The notes beneath the pieces were generated by a model that was given only the letters and a program-made list of their open reading frames with translations, did no database searches and had not been told where the DNA came from. Below, piece after piece: positions 32,856 through 39,155 of a stretch of DNA of 64,000 nt; position 1 is the first letter of the stretch, and every line of letters begins with the position of its first letter. This DNA comes from an uncultured Clostridia bacterium (GTDB lineage Bacteria > Bacillota > Clostridia > Christensenellales > UBA1242): NCBI GenBank assembly GCA_934771475.1, contig CAKVMD010000004.1, positions 1 through 64,000 on the forward strand, read 5' to 3'. The position numbers were made by a program, and so were the translations under genes.

Positions 32856-32884
32856 TTGTTGCATTTTTTAATTTATAGTAGTAT
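32856..32884 (+). promoter_or_regulatory. Putative small-RNA promoter 1
   Basis: TTGTTG, 17-bp spacer, TAGTAT; a moderate match positioned exactly upstream of a structured, terminated segment. Confidence 0.45.
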
Positions 32885-32891
32885 TATTATC

Positions 32892-32960
32892 ATAACAGAT
32901 GTGAATGTTATAGATATTAGTTCTATGTTTAGGCATTAGCCTTGTACACATCTGTTTTTT
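32892..32960 (+). ncRNA. Candidate small RNA 1, about 69 nt
   Basis: The segment closes on itself through AACAGATGTG/CACATCTGTT (32894-32903 with 32947-32956) and ends in a T-run. Inside, AATG/CATT and ATAGA/TCTAT form a second stem. It has no ORF. A promoter-like sequence lies 8 bp upstream of the first base. Not recognised as 6S, SRP, tmRNA or RNase P. It could alternatively be a terminator with an unusually large loop. Confidence 0.5.
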
Positions 32961-33010
32961 ACCCCAATTTTTTATTTTTTCTTTTTATAATTTACTTTTT
33001 TAAATTTTAA

Positions 33011-33039
33011 TTGACTTTATTATTTTATTTGCATATACT
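33011..33039 (+). promoter_or_regulatory. Small-RNA promoter 2
   Basis: TTGACT, 17-bp spacer, TATACT. Confidence 0.7.
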
Positions 33040-33045
33040 ATCAAT

Positions 33046-33132
33046 GAAACGCACCTAGTGGTAACATGTAGGTTGCAATGGCACTGTTTTGGCCAATTAA
33101 GAGATAAGTTTTTAAAACTTATCTCTTTTTCT
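33046..33132 (+). ncRNA. Candidate small RNA 2, about 87 nt
   Basis: A well-formed promoter lies 7 bp upstream and a strong terminator ends it (AGAGATAAGTTTT against its complement, then T5). Between them are two short stems: CACCTA with TAGGTTG, and AATGGC with GCCAATT (one bulge). The only ATG opens a four-codon frame (MKRT). It lies 85 nt after candidate RNA 1 in the same orientation. No known family recognised. Confidence 0.55.
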
Positions 33133-33187
33133 TTGTTCTGGAATGTTTTTTAGGAAAGGGTTTGGCGAACAAGGATATGTCTTCTAT

Positions 33188-33216
33188 TTGACATTGTGTT
33201 TAAATTCCTTTATAAT
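33188..33216 (+). promoter_or_regulatory. Perfect consensus sigma-A promoter
   Basis: TTGACA, 17-bp spacer, TATAAT, upstream of the broken gene at 33232. Confidence 0.85.
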
Positions 33217-33231
33217 TAGTGAGAGGTAAAA

Positions 33232-33529
33232 ATGAAGACACAAGAACTTGAAGAGCGTTTTGACTATGTTTTAAAACAACATATTGAAAGAATTATTGTA
33301 AGTAATGCAAGCAATCGGAACGGCTTATATAGAAAAATTGATATATTGAATAAGGTTGACCATTTTATGGTTACCAAATACACCGAAAAATTTGATAATT
33401 AGAGCAAAACGCGCTTCTATACCTGCAAAAGTAAGGACGCAACAAATTGATGAGATAAATGAATTATTGAGTGTCTTTCCTTGCAAGCAAACGCTTTTTG
33501 AACTGCTTAAAGAAAATAACTTAATTTAG
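33232..33529 (+). pseudogene. Broken gene, two frames
   Basis: A 56-codon ORF (33232-33402, GAGAGG site upstream) starts MKTQELEERFDYVLKQHIERIIVSN. In the +1 frame, about 33357-33529 encodes LPNTPKNLIIRAKRASIPAKVRTQQIDEINELLSVF and stops, so coding-like sequence continues after a shift. The opening (ERIIVSN...YRKIDI...YTEK) resembles the N-terminus of a Clostridial SAM-dependent methyltransferase family, from memory only. Read as a frameshifted and truncated gene remnant under an intact, perfect promoter; a sequencing error or a true small protein is the alternative. Confidence 0.5.
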
Positions 33530-33613
33530 TTTGTATTTTCAACAAAGTAAGATAATAAATGTAAAAAGAGGGAAAAACAAGATTGGAGCACGCATTTTTG
33601 ATATGATGTGCGC

Positions 33614-33644
33614 AAAAAAAGAGGTCTTTTAAACCTCTTTTTTT
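33614..33644. terminator. Bidirectional terminator
   Basis: AAAAAAAGAGGT/ACCTCTTTTTTT with T7 on both strands, between the broken gene and the ABC exporter stop. Confidence 0.85.
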
Positions 33645-33681
33645 ATTTACATTTTTATATTTTGGTAAATTGATAAAATTT

Positions 33682-35502
33682 TTATGCGTTCAAGTTTTCA
33701 GCAAAGAACATATTTTTGAATTTTGCATTGTTTTCAAAAAGTTCATCAAATGTGCCACTATCTACAATTTTACCTTCATCTAGGAAGAAAATTTTATCAA
33801 CATTTTTGATCGTTGAAAGTCGGTGAGCAACAATTACTATTGTGCTAGAACCTTTTAAGTTATCTATGCTGTGCTTAACTTCTTCTTGTGCGAAGTTATC
33901 AAGTGATGAAGTGCTTTCATCAAACAATATAATTGGACTTTTTCGAAGAAGTGCCCTTGCTATGGCAAGTCTTTGGCGCTGACCCCCTGAAAGTTTAATC
34001 CCACTTTCACCCACCTTAGTTTCCAATCTGTCGGGGAGTGATTCCACAAAATCATGAAGTGATGCGTCATTTATTGCTTTTTCAAGTTCTTCATCAGTGG
34101 CATCATTTTTCGCAAGAAGCAAATTTTCTCGGATAGTCATGTCAAAGATATAAGGGAACTGGTTTACAAGTGAAATGGCATGCCTTAATGAAGGCTTATC
34201 AAAATCGTTTATATTTATTCCGTCAATCAAAACTTCGCCATTTTCTACTTCATACATTTTACTCATAAGATTTAAGATTGTGCTTTTCCCGCTACCGCTT
34301 CTCCCTACAAACGCCACTGTGGTATTTTTCGGAATTTTAAACGAAAGATTTCTAAAAATAGGATTTGTAGACTTTACTACCTTTTCTTTTTTCTTTTCTT
34401 CCTTATGGCGACCCAACTTGCCTTTTGATATGTCATTTTCTTCATTCTCTTCTTCATATTCTATGTAAGTGAAGTCTACTTTTTTAAACTCTATTTCACC
34501 TTCAACATCTTCCACTTTGACATTACCGAACTTTTCACTTTGGAATTTGCTTTCGTCAAAAAGTGAAAACATTCGTTTGCAACTAACTTTAATGTCGGTT
34601 ATTACATCGCTTATGTTTCCTAGCGAGAAAACTAAGTTCCAAGCGTAGTCGCGGTTAGAGTAAATTATCATTAGCGTAGAAATAGAGATAATGTCGCGCT
34701 GTTTTAGATAAATTCCAAACAATAACAGGCAAGTGCAAAGAATATCAATGAAGAAGTTTCGGGTGCTCCAAAAACTCATATTAATGAATTTTGTTTTTCT
34801 TTGATAACTTTGATAGTCGCTATATTTATTTTTTGATGCAACTGCCAGCCTGGCATCAAGCCCGAGAGATTTGATGTCGCGCTCGCTTTTTACAATCTCT
34901 GTTGTGATAGCATTAACATCATCACTTTTTTTGTTTAAAATAAATTTGCGTTTTTTATAGATAGAAACTCTTTTGATCTCAATTCCTACGCCTATTACAA
35001 CAATTCCAACCAGCATTAAAGCAAGATAAATGTTTAGACAAGACATATACACAACAAAGACAACATCTTGTACAATTTCTATAAAAGTATCAAGAATATT
35101 GTACAAATTTTCGATAGCTCTTTCAGGGTCGTAAACTAGACGCTGAACAAACTTACCAGTGTTGTTGTCGGCGTACGCTTGACTGCTGATTTCAAATGCG
35201 CGCTTTGATAAGTCGTGGTTAATTGCAGTGGAAGTGCGTGCAGAAAATGCATAAAAGAGTTTGTTTGCGATAAACCATGAAATTCTTTTTCCGCAACTTA
35301 AACCGATTACAATGAGACAGGTGATAATAGCCTTATGCCAAAGTTTGTCTGTAAGTTGTACAATAATTTCCGCAGCAAAAATGGTGGAAACTATAACAAA
35401 TGCAGACGCCAAAATATTAAAAAAAACATAAAGCGTCAATGTCTTTTTTTCTTTCGATAGGTAGTAACCAAGACCTATCTTTTTTTCTTTATTTTTTGTC
35501 AT
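33682..35502 (-). CDS. ABC exporter, fused membrane-ATPase type
   Basis: Half-transporter of 606 residues: a six-helix membrane domain (about 20-310) and an ATPase domain. Walker A GRSGSGKST (400-408), signature LSGGQRQR (504-511), Walker B with catalytic Glu in IILFDES (524-530) and the H-loop HRLST are intact, so it should be an active homo- or heterodimeric exporter. Unusual is a charged insertion at about 348-378, between the first beta strands of the ATPase (EEENEENDISKG...KEEKKKEKVV), absent from standard exporters. AAGGAG sets the start. A promoter and a 206-nt leader with a 23-codon ORF lie upstream. Substrate (drug, peptide or lipid) is not readable. Confidence 0.9.
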   Translation of the reverse strand: MTKNKEKKIGLGYYLSKEKKTLTLYVFFNILASAFVIVSTIFAAEIIVQLTDKLWHKAIITCLIVIGLSCGKRISWFIANKLFYAFSARTSTAINHDLSKRAFEISSQAYADNNTGKFVQRLVYDPERAIENLYNILDTFIEIVQDVVFVVYMSCLNIYLALMLVGIVVIGVGIEIKRVSIYKKRKFILNKKSDDVNAITTEIVKSERDIKSLGLDARLAVASKNKYSDYQSYQRKTKFINMSFWSTRNFFIDILCTCLLLFGIYLKQRDIISISTLMIIYSNRDYAWNLVFSLGNISDVITDIKVSCKRMFSLFDESKFQSEKFGNVKVEDVEGEIEFKKVDFTYIEYEEENEENDISKGKLGRHKEEKKKEKVVKSTNPIFRNLSFKIPKNTTVAFVGRSGSGKSTILNLMSKMYEVENGEVLIDGININDFDKPSLRHAISLVNQFPYIFDMTIRENLLLAKNDATDEELEKAINDASLHDFVESLPDRLETKVGESGIKLSGGQRQRLAIARALLRKSPIILFDESTSSLDNFAQEEVKHSIDNLKGSSTIVIVAHRLSTIKNVDKIFFLDEGKIVDSGTFDELFENNAKFKNMFFAENLNA

Positions 35503-35590
35503 TAAATTCTCCTTGTGTTTAAGGAAGGTCTAATGCTTAATATTTATTTAATGATTTTAAAAATTATAAACTAACTTAAAAATATATAAA

Positions 35591-35662
35591 TTAAAAAGCA
35601 AAATGAGAACCTTCTCTCAAACTTTTATTTAATTTTTTATTGTGAAATTTTATTTTGCTCAT
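35591..35662 (-). CDS. 23-aa leader ORF upstream of ABC exporter
   Basis: Starts 9 nt after a perfect AAGGAG and encodes a basic peptide beginning MSKIKFHNKKLNKSLREG. It lies wholly within the predicted 206-nt leader of the exporter mRNA, ending 88 nt before the exporter start. Either a regulatory leader peptide (translation attenuation, as for antibiotic-resistance exporters) or a small exported peptide. The coding capacity itself is short, so chance is possible, but the spacing of promoter, RBS and ORF is well ordered. Confidence 0.5.
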   Translation of the reverse strand: MSKIKFHNKKLNKSLREGSHFAF

Positions 35663-35714
35663 TTCGAGTGTTCTCCTTTTGTTAAATTTTTTTTGTTATT
35701 TTATCGACATTTCT

Positions 35715-35743
35715 ATTATGAAACTACTTTTCCAATTTGTCAA
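35715..35743 (-). promoter_or_regulatory. ABC exporter promoter
   Basis: On the minus strand TTGACA, 17-bp spacer, CATAAT; predicted transcription start near 35708. Confidence 0.75.
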
Positions 35744-35860
35744 CATTTTTTTGATTTTTTTCAAAATAAAAATATATTTTGATGGCAAAAGGGGGATTTA
35801 TAAAAAACTTGTCCCACAGTTTGATTTAACTTTGCCTTGCCTGTAATGAGTGCTAGGACA

Positions 35861-35884
35861 AAAAAAGAGGCAAGAAGCCTCTAT
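35861..35884 (-). terminator. sigH operon terminator
   Basis: AGAGGC-ttctt-GCCTCT followed by T7 on the minus strand, 20 nt after the sigH stop. Confidence 0.85.
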
Positions 35885-35904
35885 ACATTTAATTTAAATT
35901 TATT

Positions 35905-36501
35905 TTAATTGTCATTATTTTTTAAAAATGAAAGTTTGGATTTTATTCTTGTAAGTGCATTATCTATACTTTTTTTGCTTAGTCCGCTTTTAGATGAAAT
36001 TTCACTATAAGAATATCCTTTAAGATATAGTCCTAAATCTTCAATTTCCAGTTTTGTAAGCGTTTTTATAATTTTATTTTTAACTTCGTCAAGTGTTTCT
36101 TTTTCAATTACTTTATCATAAGGTGAAGGTTGTTGTGATGGAAGTAAGATTTCAAAATCGTCATCTTCATCATCTTCTTCCTTTTTATCTCCTGCGATTG
36201 ATAGGGCAGTGGATAAAATCTTGTTTTTTTCACTTAAATCAACCCTAACTGCGCTTTGTAATTGGTGCTTTATACAAGTGGTCGCAAAGGTTCTGAATGA
36301 AGCGTTTTTGCCTTCTGTGAAATGTTTGATTGCTTTATATAAACCAATCATTCCTTCTTGGACAAGGTCTTCAACATCACCACCTGTTAAGAAATAACTT
36401 CTTGCGAGTTTGCTTGCAAGAGGTTTATATTTTGTGAGAAGTTCATTTAAAGCATTTTCATCGCCCTGCTGAGAAAGAGAGCAAAGTTTTTCATCAGTCA
36501 T
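35905..36501 (-). CDS. sigH: SigH-like RNA polymerase sigma factor
   Basis: Sigma-70 family factor of 198 residues. Region 2 is LARSYFLTGGDVEDLVQEGMIGLYKAIKHF (33-61) with the -10-recognition segment ASFRTFATTCIKHQLQSAVR after it. Region 4 is the C-terminal HTH YLKGYSYSEISSKSGLSKKSIDNALTRIKSKL. Between them is an acidic linker (KKEEDDEDDDFE, about 106-117). The order mrnC-rlmB-sigH is the one seen in Bacillota, where SigH directs stationary-phase and sporulation-entry genes. The window gives no evidence on sporulation here. It starts 9 nt after rlmB. Confidence 0.85.
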   Translation of the reverse strand: MTDEKLCSLSQQGDENALNELLTKYKPLASKLARSYFLTGGDVEDLVQEGMIGLYKAIKHFTEGKNASFRTFATTCIKHQLQSAVRVDLSEKNKILSTALSIAGDKKEEDDEDDDFEILLPSQQPSPYDKVIEKETLDEVKNKIIKTLTKLEIEDLGLYLKGYSYSEISSKSGLSKKSIDNALTRIKSKLSFLKNNDN

Positions 36502-36510
36502 AAATTTCTC

Positions 36511-37233
36511 CTAGTTTTCTCGTTGTCTTAAAATTTCAAAAACCACAATCCCGCAAGCAACAGACGCGTTGAGGGAATTTACTTTACCTTTTAAAGGCAG
36601 AGTGATAACTCCATCACACATATCTTGAATTGACTTTTTAGTTCCAAAGCCTTCCGAACCAATAACGACAGCGATTGGCAGATTAAGGTTTTTGCTGTAA
36701 ATATTCTCTCCGCCAGTTTCCGCTGAGAACACCCAAACGCCACTATCCTTTAAAGATTTAATTGCATCTTTAAGATTTGTTACTTTTGCTATGAGCATAT
36801 TTGTAATAGCGCCAGTGCTTGTCCTTAAAACGGTTTCATTGACTTGGCAAGCCCTATTTTTAGGAATTATAATTCCATGTACGCCCGCGCACTCGCATGA
36901 ACGAATAATTGCTCCAAAATTGTGAGGGTCTTCGATTCCGTCAAGGAGCACTATAAAAGGCTTTTCGTTTTTCTCTACCGCTTTATTTAAGATGTCTTCA
37001 ACACTTGAATAACTAAATTCAACAGCATCCGCAATATAGCCTTGGTGGTGGGCAGTTTTTGATTTTTTGTCAAGGACAACTTTTGGCACAAATTCAAATT
37101 TAATTTTGTTTGCGCTTGCCAGAGCAATAATCTCATCCTTGCGTCCTTGTATATTTTTGTCAACCATAATTTTATTTATGGTGATTCCATTTTCAATGGC
37201 TTCTCTAATAGCATTTTTGCCTTCAATAAACAT
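36511..37233 (-). CDS. rlmB: 23S rRNA 2'-O-methyltransferase (RlmB/TrmH family)
   Basis: SPOUT methyltransferase acting on 23S rRNA guanosine (G2251 in E. coli numbering for RlmB). An N-terminal RNA-binding domain resembling L30e (VFIEGKNAIREAI) is followed by the knotted catalytic domain: motif 1 LLDGIEDPHNFGAIIRSCE, motif 2 VIGSEGFG, motif 3 LPLKGKVNSLNASVA. At 240 residues complete. AGAGGT sets the start. It is the middle gene of mrnC-rlmB-sigH. The exact target base is inferred from the family. Confidence 0.9.
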   Translation of the reverse strand: MFIEGKNAIREAIENGITINKIMVDKNIQGRKDEIIALASANKIKFEFVPKVVLDKKSKTAHHQGYIADAVEFSYSSVEDILNKAVEKNEKPFIVLLDGIEDPHNFGAIIRSCECAGVHGIIIPKNRACQVNETVLRTSTGAITNMLIAKVTNLKDAIKSLKDSGVWVFSAETGGENIYSKNLNLPIAVVIGSEGFGTKKSIQDMCDGVITLPLKGKVNSLNASVACGIVVFEILRQREN

Positions 37234-37253
37234 ATTTACCTCTTTTTAATTTG

Positions 37254-37652
37254 TCAATTTGAAATTGATGCTTGCAAAACTTCATTTAATCTGTTTTCGT
37301 CGCCTTTTAAGTAAAGATAACCGATTAAAATTTCAAAAGCGGTTGCATAAGAATAATCTGCGCTGGTCGCATTCTTTGCAGAGTGCTTTGGCTTTGCATT
37401 TCTGCCACGCCTTACTATTTCTTGCTCGTCAAGAGGCAAGGAGGGCAAAATTTTTCTCAAAACGTCTGCTTGACAAGATGCTTTGCAATATTTGGATGCA
37501 TTTGTGTGATAATTTTCCATTTTGTGGTCGTGTTTTTCAAGGACTTTTTCACGAACAAAAAGAGTGTGAACACTGTCGCCAATGAAAGCGAGTGGCAATA
37601 GATTTGTTTGCAAAATGCTATGAAGTAAATCTTTGTTTTGTTCTATTTTCAT
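37254..37652 (-). CDS. mrnC: Mini-ribonuclease III
   Basis: Dimeric RNase III-type nuclease without a dsRNA-binding domain; in B. subtilis it matures 23S rRNA ends. Signature LAFIGDSVHTLFVREKV (catalytic D26), ASCQADVLRKILPSL, EIVRRGRNAKPKHSAKNAT and the second active-site region ATAFEILIGYLYLKG are all visible. Complete at 132 residues. AAAGGAG sets the start. First gene of the operon; cysS, usually upstream in Bacillota, is absent, replaced by ychF. Confidence 0.95.
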   Translation of the reverse strand: MKIEQNKDLLHSILQTNLLPLAFIGDSVHTLFVREKVLEKHDHKMENYHTNASKYCKASCQADVLRKILPSLPLDEQEIVRRGRNAKPKHSAKNATSADYSYATAFEILIGYLYLKGDENRLNEVLQASISN

Positions 37653-37778
37653 TTTTTCTCCTTTTGTTTTAGTTTCATTGCATGGAAAAGTCGCGAATAA
37701 ATTTTAATTTAATTTGCTGATAAAATTATTATAAATAAGCGCTTCTTTCGCAAATTATAAAATAATTGGCGCCAGAAA

Positions 37779-37907
37779 GTGAGTTTACTCACGGATTGCA
37801 TTGCGCGTGGTCTTTAATTACAGTCTACCAAGAGAGTGAGTTTACTCACGGATTGCATTGCATTTATTTTTTAATTATAGTTTACGATAGTGAGTGAGTT
37901 TACTCAC
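37779..37907. repeat. Repeat array GTGAGTTTACTCAC x3 overlapping ychF stop
   Basis: GTGAGT-TT-ACTCAC occurs at 37779, 37836 and 37894, spaced 57 and 58 bp. The first two are followed by identical GGATTGCATTGC, and the spacers share a TTAATTA-TAGT-TAC core. The ychF stop codon (37904-37906) lies inside the third copy. Confidence 0.9.
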
Positions 37908-38998
37908 ACATTGAAACGGAAGAGGATAATGTCGCCATCTTGAACCACATATTCTTTACCTTCCATTCTCACACGCCCTTTTTCTTTGGCTTTAAGATAA
38001 CTTCCGGCTTCAATAAGGTCGTCATAGGAAACAATTTCAGCTTTAATAAAGCCTTTTTCAAAATCGGTGTGAATTTTCCCTGCGGCTTGTGGCGCTTTTG
38101 TGCCTTTTTTAATTGTCCACGCGCGGACCTCTTTTTCTCCTGCTGTTAAGAAACTCATAAGCCCGAGAAGGTCGTAAGAGGCGGAAACAAGTTTTTCAAG
38201 CCCGCTTTCCTTAATGCCAAGTTCTTCTTTGAAGAGTGATTTTTCTTCTTCGTCAAGCCCGGCAAGTTCTTCTTCAATCTTTGCAGACAGGCAAATCACC
38301 TTAGAGCCCTCTTTGCTTGCGAACTCTCTTACCACTTTGACAAATTTGTTTTCTTCTTTGCCGATGTCGTCTTCTCCAATGTTTGCAACATAGATTACTG
38401 GCTTGGCTGAGAGAAGTTGGAGATTTTTAAGAAGTTTTTCTTCGTCTTCGTTTTCGATTGCTACACTACGAGCGGGAAGGTTGTTTTCAAGCGCTGTTTT
38501 GATTTTGCGCATAAGTTCAACCCCAGCAATTAAAGATTTGTCGCCAGTTTTAACAAGTTTTTCATCTTTTTCAAGTTTTTTTGTTACTTGTTCAAGGTCG
38601 GCAAGCGCAAGTTCAAGATTTATGATTTCAATGTCTCGAAGTGGGTCGATTGAACCATTAACATGTATGATTTTTTCGTTTTCAAAACATCTTACAACGT
38701 GTACAATGGCGTCAACTTCACGAATGTGGCTTAAAAACTTGTTTCCAAGTCCTTCACCTTTGCTTGCGCCAGCAACAAGTCCAGCAATATCAACAAATTC
38801 GATAGCGGCTGGAACTATTTTTTGTGTATGATAAAATTCACCCAATACTTTAAGCCTAGGGTCGGGAACATCAACAATTCCCACATTTGGCTCAATAGTG
38901 CAGAAAGGGTAGTTAGCGCTTTCTGCGCCTGCATTTGTTATAGCATTAAATAATGTGCTTTTCCCTACATTGGGAAGTCCTACAACTCCAATTTTCAT
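37904..38998 (-). CDS. ychF: Redox-regulated ATPase YchF (Obg-like)
   Basis: Universal P-loop GTPase-fold protein that prefers ATP and associates with ribosomes. G1 GLPNVGKST (7-15), the G3 segment VDIAGLVAGASKGEGLGNKFL and a coiled-coil helix pair (about 120-190) are present, and the C-terminal TGS domain begins near RAWTIKKGTKAPQAAGKIH. Complete at 364 residues. GAGGAA lies upstream of the start. It stands alone; its stop codon overlaps a repeat that recurs at the stop of the giant surface gene. Confidence 0.96.
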   Translation of the reverse strand: MKIGVVGLPNVGKSTLFNAITNAGAESANYPFCTIEPNVGIVDVPDPRLKVLGEFYHTQKIVPAAIEFVDIAGLVAGASKGEGLGNKFLSHIREVDAIVHVVRCFENEKIIHVNGSIDPLRDIEIINLELALADLEQVTKKLEKDEKLVKTGDKSLIAGVELMRKIKTALENNLPARSVAIENEDEEKLLKNLQLLSAKPVIYVANIGEDDIGKEENKFVKVVREFASKEGSKVICLSAKIEEELAGLDEEEKSLFKEELGIKESGLEKLVSASYDLLGLMSFLTAGEKEVRAWTIKKGTKAPQAAGKIHTDFEKGFIKAEIVSYDDLIEAGSYLKAKEKGRVRMEGKEYVVQDGDIILFRFNV

Positions 38999-39060
38999 TT
39001 TGTATTCCTCGATTTAAATATTTCTTGGTTTGTGTTTTAATTTGGTTAAAGTCAAAATTT

Positions 39061-39090
39061 GAAGAGTTTAAGAAAAACCTTAAACTCTTC
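39061..39090 (-). terminator. Hairpin 3' of the 2169-residue gene
   Basis: GAAGAGTTTAAG pairs with its complement around a 6-nt loop; the T-rich tail is imperfect, so termination efficiency is uncertain. Confidence 0.55.
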
Positions 39091-39155
39091 AATCATCTTT
39101 CTTTTTGCCACACTGATAAGCATTTTTGTTACCTAGTAGTGGAAGCAAACGCTTG

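Larger units (their letters stand above)
35503..35904. other. Leader of ABC exporter and sigH 3' region
   Basis: AT-rich region holding the exporter promoter, its leader ORF and the sigH terminator. A small GAGA/TCTC hairpin (about 35605-35619) lies in the leader ORF. A 63-codon plus-strand frame here is not credible. Confidence 0.5.

Noticed and set aside
33046..33132. SRP RNA, 6S RNA or tmRNA
   Set aside because: No GGAAG-type SRP loop, too short for 6S or tmRNA, and no tRNA-like ends.
35655..35846. 63-codon plus-strand ORF over the ABC exporter promoter
   Set aside because: No RBS, composition of AT-rich noncoding DNA, antisense to the leader.
37779..37907. Possible CRISPR array at the ychF 3' end
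   Set aside because: Only three repeats, the spacers are similar to each other, and no cas genes are present.
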